From NCBI GenBank assembly GCA_023428515.1, contig JAEYXI010000079.1, forward strand, positions 1 through 5,778: a stretch of DNA of 5,778 bases, in the 5' to 3' direction. Positions 1 through 5,778 of the stretch are shown here, piece after piece. The position numbers were made by a program, and so were the translations under genes. The stretch comes from Pseudomonadota bacterium (lineage in GTDB: Bacteria; Pseudomonadota; Alphaproteobacteria; Rhizobiales; Rhizobiaceae). Position 1 is the stretch's first letter. Every line of letters begins with the position of its first letter. The notes under the pieces are model-generated. The model was not told where the DNA came from, ran no database searches, and worked only from the letters and a program-made list of their open reading frames with translations.

Positions 1-605
1 GCGAGCATGCAGCCTTCGCCGTCGATCAGCACCGTCACCGGCAGGCCGAGCGCCAGCCCGCGCCGCTTCAGCTCGTTGAACACGCCCATGGTGGCGTCGC
101 GATAGTAGCCGAGCGCGTCGACGCCGGTTTCCTCGAGGAAGCGTTTCGGCTTCTCGTCGCCGCCGGTGTCGACATTGATCGCCACCACCTCGAAATCCGC
201 GCCGCCCTCCTCGATCTGGAGCTGGTTCAGCGCCGGCATCTCGTGGCGGCACGGCGCGCACCACGTCGCCCACAGGTTGAGCAGCACCGTCTTGCCGCCA
301 AGGTCGGCCATCGTCATCGGCGTGCCGTCGGGCGCGTTGAACGCGAGGCTCCGCAACGACTGCGGCGGGCTGGCCGCCAGCATCGCCGCCACCTCGCCGC
401 GCGCAGCGGCGCCCGCCACGGTCGCCAGATCCTGCTTGGCCGCGCAGGCCGCGTCGTCGGCATTCGTGGCGGCGGATTGCCCGCCGTTGTTGCCAGAGGG
501 GTCGCCCATCACGTATAGGCCGAACGCGCCGCCGGCGACGATGCCGGCCACGATTGCAGCCGCGATCAGCCATCTGGTCGGCAGGTTCAGTCTTGCATCA
601 GCCAT
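1..605 (-). CDS. tlpA: TlpA-type membrane-anchored periplasmic thioredoxin-like protein (3' end cut off)
   Basis: A periplasmic thiol:disulfide oxidoreductase of the TlpA/ResA family. In Bradyrhizobium, TlpA acts as a reductant for copper-centre assembly of cytochrome oxidase; that role here is inferred from the family. The visible protein is 201 residues. Residues 1-12 are a short polar N-terminus, about 13-33 form one hydrophobic signal-anchor segment, and 34-53 are a Gly/Asn/Ala-rich linker. The thioredoxin fold follows, with the active site W115-C116-A117-P118-C119 inside [15 protein letters not shown] and the cis-proline P189 in GLPVTVLID. Two further cysteines, C54 and C199, could form a structural disulfide. 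The ATG at 605-603 is preceded by GGAG (complement of 614-617) with 8-base spacing, which supports this start. The frame is open to base 1; family length suggests about 20 residues are missing. It is transcribed away from argH. Confidence 0.93.
   Translation of the reverse strand, partial: MADARLNLPTRWLIAAAIVAGIVAGGAFGLYVMGDPSGNNGGQSAATNADDAACAAKQDLATVAGAAARGEVAAMLAASPPQSLRSLAFNAPDGTPMTMADLGGKTVLLNLWATWCAPCRHEMPALNQLQIEEGGADFEVVAINVDTGGDEKPKRFLEETGVDALGYYRDATMGVFNELKRRGLALGLPVTVLIDGEGCML
490..519 (+). promoter_or_regulatory. Candidate sigma-70-like promoter for argH, inside tlpA
   Basis: TTGCCA at 490-495 and TATAGG at 514-519 are separated by 18 bases, matching the -35 and -10 consensus at 5 of 6 and 4 of 6 positions. 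Transcription would start near 526 and give a leader of about 110 bases that is antisense to the tlpA 5' coding region. The argH promoter must lie within tlpA because only 29 bases separate the two start codons. This is a match by eye in GC-rich DNA and could easily be chance. Confidence 0.22.
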
Positions 606-613
606 TTTTCAGT

Positions 614-622
614 CTCCGGGGA
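614..622. promoter_or_regulatory. Back-to-back ribosome binding sites of tlpA and argH
   Basis: Bases 614-617 read GGAG on the minus strand, 8 bases before the tlpA ATG. Bases 618-622 read GGGGA on the plus strand, 12 bases before the argH ATG. The tlpA site is well placed. The argH site is looser but is the only purine-rich stretch near that start. The two touch, so the whole gap between the start codons is filled by translation signals and has no room for a complete promoter. Confidence 0.6.
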
Positions 623-634
623 CGCGATACCACG

Positions 635-2026
635 ATGAGCGACAACAAGGCCAGCAACCAGATGTGGGGCGGACGTTTTGCCTCGGGGCCGGCGGCGATC
701 ATGGAGGCGATCAACGCCTCGATCGGCTTCGACCGCAAGCTCTACGCCCAGGACATCCGCGGCTCCATCGCCCACTCCGAAATGCTCGCCGCAACGGGCA
801 TCATTTCGGCCGCCGATCAAGAAAAGATCGCGCAGGGCCTGTACACGATTTTGTCAGAGATCGAGGAAGGCCGGTTCGAGTTCCAGGCGAGGCTCGAGGA
901 CATCCACATGAACGTCGAGGCCCGCCTCGCCGAGCTGATCGGCCCGGCCGCCGGACGGCTGCACACGGCGCGCTCGCGCAACGACCAGGTCGCCGTCGAC
1001 TTCCGGCTGTGGGTCAAGGACGAGCTGAAGCGCACCGAGGCCGCGCTCGTCGGGCTGATCGAGGCGTTCCTCGACCGCGCGCAGGAGCACGCGGCGACCG
1101 TGATGCCGGGCTTCACCCATCTCCAGACCGCCCAGCCCGTCACCTTCGGCCATCACTGCATGGCCTATGTCGAGATGTTCGCGCGCGACCTGTCGCGGGT
1201 ACGCGACGCGATCGAGCGGCTGGACGAGTCGCCGCTCGGCGCGGCCGCGCTCGCCGGCACCGGCTTTGCCATCGACCGCCACATGACGGCCAAGGCGCTG
1301 GGCTTCCGCGAGCCGACGCGCAACTCCATCGACAGCGTCTCCGACCGAGACTTCGCGCTGGAGTTCCTTTCGCTCGCCTCGATCTCAGCCACGCATTTGT
1401 CGCGGCTGGCCGAGGAGATCGTCATCTGGTCGACGCCGCAGTTCGGCTTCGTGCGCCTGTCCGACCAGTTCTCCACCGGCTCCTCGATCATGCCGCAGAA
1501 GAAGAACCCGGATGCCGCCGAACTGGTGCGCGCCAAGACCGGCCGCATCAACGGATCGCTGGTGGCGCTGCTGACCGTGATGAAGGGCCTGCCGCTCGCC
1601 TATTCCAAGGACATGCAGGAAGACAAGGAGCAAGTCTTCGACGCGGCCGAAAACCTGGAACTTTGCATTGCCGCAATGACCGGCATGGTACGCGACATGA
1701 CCATCCGCACCGACAGGATGCGCGAAGCGGCCGGCGCCGGCTTTTCGACCGCAACCGACCTCGCCGACTGGCTTGTGCGCGAAGTGGGCCTGCCGTTCCG
1801 CGAGGCACACCATGTCACGGGGCGCGCCGTGGCGATCGCCGACCAGAGGGGCTGCGATCTATCCGAACTCACTCTGGACGAGTTGCAGGCGATCAACCCG
1901 GCCATCACCGAAAAGGTCTTCGACGTCCTCTCCGTGGATGCGTCGGTGGCGAGCCGCCAGAGCTTCGGTGGCACGGCACCTGCGGAAGTGCGCAAGCAGA
2001 TCGCCTGGTGGCGCACCCGCAATTGA
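635..2026 (+). CDS. argH: Argininosuccinate lyase
   Basis: Cytoplasmic enzyme that splits argininosuccinate into arginine and fumarate, the last step of arginine synthesis; the family works as a homotetramer. The protein has 463 residues, the usual length. It opens with MWGGRF, typical of ArgH. The three conserved blocks of the fumarase/aspartase superfamily are present: the substrate-binding block ARSRNDQ (residues 112-118), [11 protein letters not shown] with the conserved His at 162, and the signature loop [11 protein letters not shown] (282-292), whose Ser is the expected catalytic acid/base. The frame is open upstream to an ATG at 554, but the 27 extra residues overlap tlpA antisense and do not resemble ArgH. 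The ATG at 635 gives the family-like N-terminus. Codon use is strongly GC-rich. It is the likely first gene of an argH-lptM-lysA unit. Confidence 0.98.
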   Translation: MSDNKASNQMWGGRFASGPAAIMEAINASIGFDRKLYAQDIRGSIAHSEMLAATGIISAADQEKIAQGLYTILSEIEEGRFEFQARLEDIHMNVEARLAELIGPAAGRLHTARSRNDQVAVDFRLWVKDELKRTEAALVGLIEAFLDRAQEHAATVMPGFTHLQTAQPVTFGHHCMAYVEMFARDLSRVRDAIERLDESPLGAAALAGTGFAIDRHMTAKALGFREPTRNSIDSVSDRDFALEFLSLASISATHLSRLAEEIVIWSTPQFGFVRLSDQFSTGSSIMPQKKNPDAAELVRAKTGRINGSLVALLTVMKGLPLAYSKDMQEDKEQVFDAAENLELCIAAMTGMVRDMTIRTDRMREAAGAGFSTATDLADWLVREVGLPFREAHHVTGRAVAIADQRGCDLSELTLDELQAINPAITEKVFDVLSVDASVASRQSFGGTAPAEVRKQIAWWRTRN

Positions 2027-2113
2027 TCCCGGTTGATGCCGGAATGACACTGCACAAGAGGGCGGAACTTCGCTATGACAGTGCCGCGATGGCTGCCCGA
2101 GAAGGTCAACAGA

Positions 2114-2320
2114 ATGTCGAAATCCCTGGTGAATATTGCTCGCGTCACATTTACGCTGAGCCTTTGTGGCATGCTTCTCGCAAGCTGTGGCCGCAAGGGC
2201 GACCTCGACCGTCCGAGCACGCCGGTCGAGCAGCAGAATATCCGTAAGTCAGGCACACCGGGTGAACGTGGGGCCGAGCCGGTGGCGGATAGACCGTTCG
2301 TGCTCGACCCGCTTCTGTAA
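2114..2320 (+). CDS. lptM: Small LptM/YifL-like outer-membrane lipoprotein
   Basis: A 68-residue lipoprotein. Residues 1-24 form a signal peptide: a basic start (MSKSLVNIAR), a hydrophobic core and the lipobox LLASC, so C25 would be lipidated after signal peptidase II cleavage. The mature N-terminus CGRKGDL matches the CGxKGxL pattern of E. coli LptM (YifL, 67 residues). In E. coli LptM helps mature the LptD-LptE lipopolysaccharide translocon. Gly at +2 rather than Asp favours outer-membrane sorting. The rest is polar, Pro-rich and probably disordered, ending DRPFVLDPLL. The start at 2114 has GAGAAGG (2099-2105) 8 bases upstream and gives a normal signal peptide. An in-frame ATG at 2075, also with a possible site (GGCGGA), would add 13 residues. 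Family is well supported; the LptD role here is inference. In E. coli the homologue precedes dapF; here it precedes lysA. Confidence 0.85.
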   Translation: MSKSLVNIARVTFTLSLCGMLLASCGRKGDLDRPSTPVEQQNIRKSGTPGERGAEPVADRPFVLDPLL

Positions 2321-2335
2321 CAATCGAGTGAACCC

Positions 2336-3604
2336 GTGAACCACTTCCACTATATCGACGGCGTTCTGCACGCGGAAGATGTTCCGATACCGGAGATCGC
2401 GCAGGCAGTTGGAACTCCTTTCTACGTGTATTCCAGTGCCACCTTGGAACGCCATTACAAGGTGTTCGCTGCAGCCTTCGCCGATGTGGACACGATGATC
2501 TGCTACGCCATGAAGGCAAACTCCAACCAGGCGGTGCTGAAGACGCTCGGTCGCCTCGGTGCCGGCATCGACGTCGTCTCCGGGGGCGAACTGCGCCGAG
2601 CGCTGGCGGCAGGGATTCCAGCCAACCGCATCATGTTCTCCGGCGTCGGCAAGACAGTCGCCGAAATGGACTATGCGTTGCAGGCCGGCATCTACTGTTT
2701 CAACGTCGAATCCGAGCCGGAACTGGAAGTCCTGAACCTGCGCGCCGTAAAGCTCGGCAAGAAGGCGCATGTCTCCTTCCGCATCAATCCGGATGTGGAT
2801 GCGGGCACGCACGCCAAGATCTCGACCGGCAAGAAGGAAAACAAGTTCGGCATCGCCTATGACAAGGCGCGGCAAATTTATGCCCATGCCGCCACACTTC
2901 CGGGCATCGATGTCACAGGCATCGATATGCACATCGGCAGCCAGATAACCGAGCTTGCGCCTTTTGATGACGCCTTCCGGCTGTTGCGAGAACTGGTTGA
3001 TGCGCTCCGTTCGGACGGCCATCGCATCGAACACGTTGACATCGGTGGCGGCCTGGGAATCCCCTACAGGGACGACAACGACCCGCCGCCGCTGCCGGAT
3101 GCTTATGCCGAGACGGTGAAGCGTCAGCTGCGCTCGCTCGGATGCCGGATCGTTACCGAACCGGGTCGGCTGATCGTCGGCAACGCAGGCATCCTGGTGA
3201 CGGAAGTGATCTACGTGAAGGATGGTGGAGAGAAGAGTTTCATCATCGTGGACGCAGCGATGAACGACCTGATCCGCCCGACGCTTTACGATGCCTATCA
3301 CATGATTCGACCCGTCGTCGTTCCTCCGGCCGATGCTCCGCGCATCAGGGCCGATGTCGTCGGACCGATCTGCGAGACAGGCGATTACCTGGCTCTTGAC
3401 CGGGAAATGGCCGCGCCCAAAGCCGGGGATCTGATTGCCGTCGCGTCTGCTGGCGCCTATGGCGCCGTGCAGGCCGGCCCATACAATTCAAGGCTGCTTG
3501 TGCCGGAGGTTCTCGTGAAAGGCCGCCAATATCACGTCGTGAGGCCCCGCGGCACCTACGTTGAGTTGATTGCGCTCGACTCCGTGCCAGCCTGGCTGGA
3601 GTGA
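2336..3604 (+). CDS. lysA: Diaminopimelate decarboxylase
   Basis: PLP enzyme that decarboxylates meso-diaminopimelate to L-lysine, the last step of lysine synthesis, in the cytoplasm. The 422-residue length is normal. It is a fold-type III decarboxylase: an alanine-racemase-like barrel with the PLP lysine K60 in YAMKANSN, H199 in MHIGSQI, the phosphate-binding glycine loop IGGGLG (236-241) and EPGR (275-278). A C-terminal beta domain supplies C346 in ICETGDYLA and Y375 in GAYGA, which complete the active site across the dimer. HIGSQI and CETGD favour diaminopimelate over ornithine or arginine as substrate. The start is GTG, giving MNHFHYIDGVLHAE, a typical rhizobial LysA N-terminus. It lies 15 bases after the lptM stop and only a weak GAGTG precedes it, so translational coupling to lptM is plausible. 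Confidence 0.98.
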   Translation: MNHFHYIDGVLHAEDVPIPEIAQAVGTPFYVYSSATLERHYKVFAAAFADVDTMICYAMKANSNQAVLKTLGRLGAGIDVVSGGELRRALAAGIPANRIMFSGVGKTVAEMDYALQAGIYCFNVESEPELEVLNLRAVKLGKKAHVSFRINPDVDAGTHAKISTGKKENKFGIAYDKARQIYAHAATLPGIDVTGIDMHIGSQITELAPFDDAFRLLRELVDALRSDGHRIEHVDIGGGLGIPYRDDNDPPPLPDAYAETVKRQLRSLGCRIVTEPGRLIVGNAGILVTEVIYVKDGGEKSFIIVDAAMNDLIRPTLYDAYHMIRPVVVPPADAPRIRADVVGPICETGDYLALDREMAAPKAGDLIAVASAGAYGAVQAGPYNSRLLVPEVLVKGRQYHVVRPRGTYVELIALDSVPAWLE

Positions 3605-3670
3605 GGGCAAAGGCCGTTCACATTTCGCTGAGGGGGCTGAAAAGAATAGGGTGAGAGGCCACCTGCCCTC
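3603..3670 (+). repeat. Long imperfect hairpin overlapping the lysA stop codon
   Basis: GAGGGCA (3603-3609) pairs with TGCCCTC (3664-3670), and GGCC (3612-3615) with GGCC (3657-3660). After a G/A mismatch, TTCAC (3617-3621) pairs with GTGAG (3651-3655), including one G-U pair. This makes 16 base pairs with one small internal loop (AA opposite ACC) and a 29-base loop (3622-3650). The left arm includes the last two bases of the lysA TGA. No T-run follows the right arm, so it is not a standard intrinsic terminator. It could protect or process the 3' end of the lysA message, help factor-dependent termination, or be a dispersed palindromic element. Confidence 0.5.
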
Positions 3671-3724
3671 GTCTTCGCCATAAACGTCGCTATGTTGGTG
3701 ACAACGATTTTGCGCGCGAGGACC

Positions 3725-3729
3725 GGAGA
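3725..3729 (+). promoter_or_regulatory. Ribosome binding site deciding the start of the TIGR02302 gene
   Basis: GGAGA lies 8 bases before the ATG at 3738. It fixes that start and shows the gene can initiate independently of lysA, which ends 133 bases earlier. I found no convincing promoter in the gap. A CTATGT at 3690-3695 resembles a -10 element but has no good -35 partner. Confidence 0.65.
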
Positions 3730-3737
3730 CCGACCGC

Positions 3738-5778
3738 ATGAGCTTCATCCGCAAAGGCGCCTTCGGGTTGCATCCTGAGCTTGCCCGGCGGGTCACGGTA
3801 AAGCGCTCCTTTGCCCGCATCGTGTTGTTTCTGGAGCGCGCGCTCCCGCTTGTCCTCGCTCCGGTCGGCATAGCGGCGCTCTTCCTGTCCATCGCCTGGT
3901 TCGGCATCTTTCGCATCGCTCCCGATTGGCTACGATGGGTAGTGGTCGGAGGGCTGGCTCTCGCTTTCGCGTATTCGCTGCTGCCCTTCCGGCACCTCCG
4001 CTGGCCCGCACCGGCAGAGGCCGACCGCCTTCTCGAGGATCGCAACAACCTTTCTCATCAGCCTGTCGCTGTTCAGGAGGATCAGCCAGCTTTCGACACT
4101 CCGCTGTCCCGCGCGCTCTGGAAGGAACATCAGATCCGCATGGCCAGGCGCATCGCCGAACTGGATGCCGGCCTGCCCCGGCCCGACATTGCCCGCTACG
4201 ATCGGTTCGCCTTGCGGGCAGTCCCCGCACTTCTCTTTGCGGTGGCACTCGGCTACTCCTTCTCGAACGGCAGTGGCTCGCCGGCAGACGCCTTCCGCGC
4301 AGCCGCTCCTCCGGCGCGCGTAAACCCCGACCTGCGCGTCGACGCCTGGCTGACGCCGCCGTCCTATACCAGCCGTGCACCGGTCTTCCTCACCGGACAA
4401 CAGGCGAACGCAACCGTCAAAACGATCTCCGTTCCGCAAAACTCCGCTTTGACCGTCCGGGTGACCGGGGGAGAAGGGGAAGAAACCGTCGTCTTCGCGC
4501 CCAAGGCCGGCGGCGAGGACATCACCCTTGTGACCGAAGAGACGCGAAAGGCCGCTGAAGCGGCAGCCGCTCCGCAGGAGGGTCCAGGGCCAACGCAGCC
4601 GCAGCCAACCGGCATCATACGGACGCAGCCGCAAGCGGACCAGCCTCTGCCGCCACGCACCTACGCGCTCAACGTTGCCGAGAGCGGTGATCTGACAGTC
4701 AACGGACAGACATGGACATTCGCGGTCGTCCCTGACCGCCCCCCCGAAATTGCTTTCGACGGTCAGCCACGGCGCTCCGTGAACGGGGCGCTCGAGATCG
4801 GCTTCACGGGCAAGGATGACTACGGCATCCGGGACGCCCAGGCGCTGATCGAACCTTTGGAGCAGCCGGAACACGGGGCAACACCGCTCTACCCGCCGCC
4901 CGAGTATAGACTGGACATGCCGCGCCAGGCCGGTCGGGAGGCGAAGGGGGTGACGAGCCGAAATCTTGTAGAACACCCCTTGGCGGGCAAGCGCGTGCGG
5001 ATCACCCTCATTGCAAAGGATGGGGCGGGCCAGACGGGACGCAGCCCAAGCCACGAGATGGTGCTACCCGCCAGGGGCTTCTCCGAACCGCTCGCCGCTG
5101 CGGTCGCGGAACAACGGCAGGTTTTTGCTCTCGACACCCGGCAACTGCCCCGGTCGATCGCCTTGAATGAGGCCCTGGCGATCCGACCGGATGAAACCAT
5201 TCCCAATCTCACGCACTTCCTGCTCATCCGTTCCGCGCTTGAACGGATGAAGCTCTCCCGCACTGAGGAGCAGCTCAAGGAAACCGCAGACTATCTTTGG
5301 GAGATCGCCCTCGGCATCGAGGATGGTGACCTGTCGCTTGCGGAGCGGCGCCTGCGTGATGCCCAGCGTAACCTAGCAGAGGCACTGGAGAACCAGGCCT
5401 CGGACGAGGAAGTCGCGCGCCTGATGAAGGAGTTGCGCGAAGCGATGCAGCAGTTCATGAACGAACTGGCCCAACGCATGCAGAATGCGCCGCAAGCGCC
5501 CAACAACATGCAGGCGCAGAACGTCATCCGTCAGCGTGACCTGCAGAATATGATGGACCAGATAGAAAATCTGGCGCGTTCCGGCAATCGGGACGCCGCC
5601 CAGCAGATGCTCAACGACTTGCAGCGAATGATGAACAACCTGCAGGCGGGAAGGCCGCAGCGCGGACAGCAGGGCCAGCAGCAGAACAGCCAGATGCGAC
5701 AGCAAATCGACAAGCTCGGCGAAATCATGCAAGAGCAGCAGCGACTGATGGACCAGACGTTCAAGCTCGATCAGGCAT
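3738..5778 (+). CDS. TIGR02302 (DUF4175-like) membrane-anchored protein of unknown function, 3' end cut off
   Basis: The frame is open to the right edge: 680 codons with no stop, against about 850 residues for the family, so roughly a fifth is missing. It opens MSFIRKGAFGLHPELARRV. Hydrophobic segments at about 36-58, 65-84 and 158-174 suggest two or three N-terminal membrane helices, with most of the protein probably periplasmic. A beta-rich part with PDRPPEI and the DUF4175-like motif KDDYGI (D360, D361, Y362) follows a Pro/Gln-rich linker (271-307). Residues about 458-560 look helical and conserved (WEIALGIEDGDLSLAERRLRDAQ from W521). From about 561 to the edge the chain is rich in Gln, Met, Asn and Arg and could form long helices or coiled coils. 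No catalytic motif is visible. TIGR02302 proteins are known from alphaproteobacteria, with N-terminal helices and Gln-rich low-complexity C-termini. Function is unknown; an envelope scaffold role is only a guess from topology. Confidence 0.88.
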   Translation, partial: MSFIRKGAFGLHPELARRVTVKRSFARIVLFLERALPLVLAPVGIAALFLSIAWFGIFRIAPDWLRWVVVGGLALAFAYSLLPFRHLRWPAPAEADRLLEDRNNLSHQPVAVQEDQPAFDTPLSRALWKEHQIRMARRIAELDAGLPRPDIARYDRFALRAVPALLFAVALGYSFSNGSGSPADAFRAAAPPARVNPDLRVDAWLTPPSYTSRAPVFLTGQQANATVKTISVPQNSALTVRVTGGEGEETVVFAPKAGGEDITLVTEETRKAAEAAAAPQEGPGPTQPQPTGIIRTQPQADQPLPPRTYALNVAESGDLTVNGQTWTFAVVPDRPPEIAFDGQPRRSVNGALEIGFTGKDDYGIRDAQALIEPLEQPEHGATPLYPPPEYRLDMPRQAGREAKGVTSRNLVEHPLAGKRVRITLIAKDGAGQTGRSPSHEMVLPARGFSEPLAAAVAEQRQVFALDTRQLPRSIALNEALAIRPDETIPNLTHFLLIRSALERMKLSRTEEQLKETADYLWEIALGIEDGDLSLAERRLRDAQRNLAEALENQASDEEVARLMKELREAMQQFMNELAQRMQNAPQAPNNMQAQNVIRQRDLQNMMDQIENLARSGNRDAAQQMLNDLQRMMNNLQAGRPQRGQQGQQQNSQMRQQIDKLGEIMQEQQRLMDQTFKLDQA

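Noticed and set aside
554..634. An N-terminal extension of argH from an ATG at 554
   Set aside because: The 27 added residues overlap the tlpA coding region on the other strand and do not look like ArgH, whereas the start at 635 gives the expected short leader before MWGGRF.
2029..2042. CCGG-TTGATG-CCGG hairpin just after the argH stop codon as a terminator
   Set aside because: The stem has only four strong pairs and no T-run follows. The next gene is co-directional and close, so termination here is not supported.
166..2247. A 693-codon plus-strand open frame spanning tlpA, argH and lptM
   Set aside because: It runs antisense to tlpA and in an alternate frame of argH. Its product is a low-complexity Arg/Ala/Gly/Pro/His-rich chain with no domain, as expected where GC-rich codons make stops rare.
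2249..3301. A 350-codon minus-strand open frame opposite lysA
   Set aside because: lysA on the other strand has every catalytic motif of its family. The antisense product shows no recognisable domain and no convincing start signal.
3667..3696. Promoter for the TIGR02302 gene using CTATGT at 3690-3695 as the -10
   Set aside because: No TTG-like -35 lies 16-18 bases upstream; the -10 match alone is too weak to call.
3930..5054. A 374-codon minus-strand open frame opposite the TIGR02302 gene
   Set aside because: The plus strand carries one continuous 680-codon frame with a good ribosome binding site and membrane segments. The antisense frame has no recognisable features.
5418..5778. Tandem DNA repeat in the CAG-rich 3' part of the TIGR02302 gene
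   Set aside because: The Gln codons are scattered among Met, Asn and Arg codons with no fixed period. It is amino-acid bias in a helical tail, not a repeat array.

Overview
The window reads as chromosomal housekeeping DNA from an alphaproteobacterium, most likely Hyphomicrobiales of the Mesorhizobium/Phyllobacteriaceae kind. The reasons are high GC, a TlpA-type thioredoxin gene divergent from argH, the order argH - small LptM-like lipoprotein - lysA, and a downstream gene of the alphaproteobacterial TIGR02302 (DUF4175-like) family. The taxon is inferred from gene order and protein resemblance; no search was run.

Layout. Bases 1-605 (minus strand) hold most of a membrane-anchored periplasmic thioredoxin-like protein, TlpA, cut by the left edge. 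Only 29 bases separate its start from the plus-strand start of argH (635-2026, argininosuccinate lyase, last step of arginine synthesis). After 87 bases comes a 68-residue lipoprotein of the LptM/YifL type (2114-2320). lysA follows 15 bases later with a GTG start (2336-3604, diaminopimelate decarboxylase, last step of lysine synthesis). A 133-base gap begins with a long imperfect hairpin that overlaps the lysA stop codon. The last gene, from 3738 past the right edge, encodes a large membrane-anchored protein of unknown function with a Gln/Met/Asn-rich C-terminal part.

How they fit together. argH, lptM and lysA are co-directional and closely spaced, so they probably form one transcription unit ending at or near the hairpin at 3603-3670. 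The TIGR02302 gene has its own good ribosome binding site and may be read through or have its own promoter. Two amino-acid biosynthesis genes flank an envelope-biogenesis lipoprotein, and lysA consumes meso-diaminopimelate, which is also a peptidoglycan precursor. The unknown protein and TlpA also act at the inner membrane or in the periplasm.

I see no mobile element, CRISPR array, RNA gene, phage gene or defence system. The least understood element is the TIGR02302 protein. The most structured non-coding element is the hairpin after lysA.
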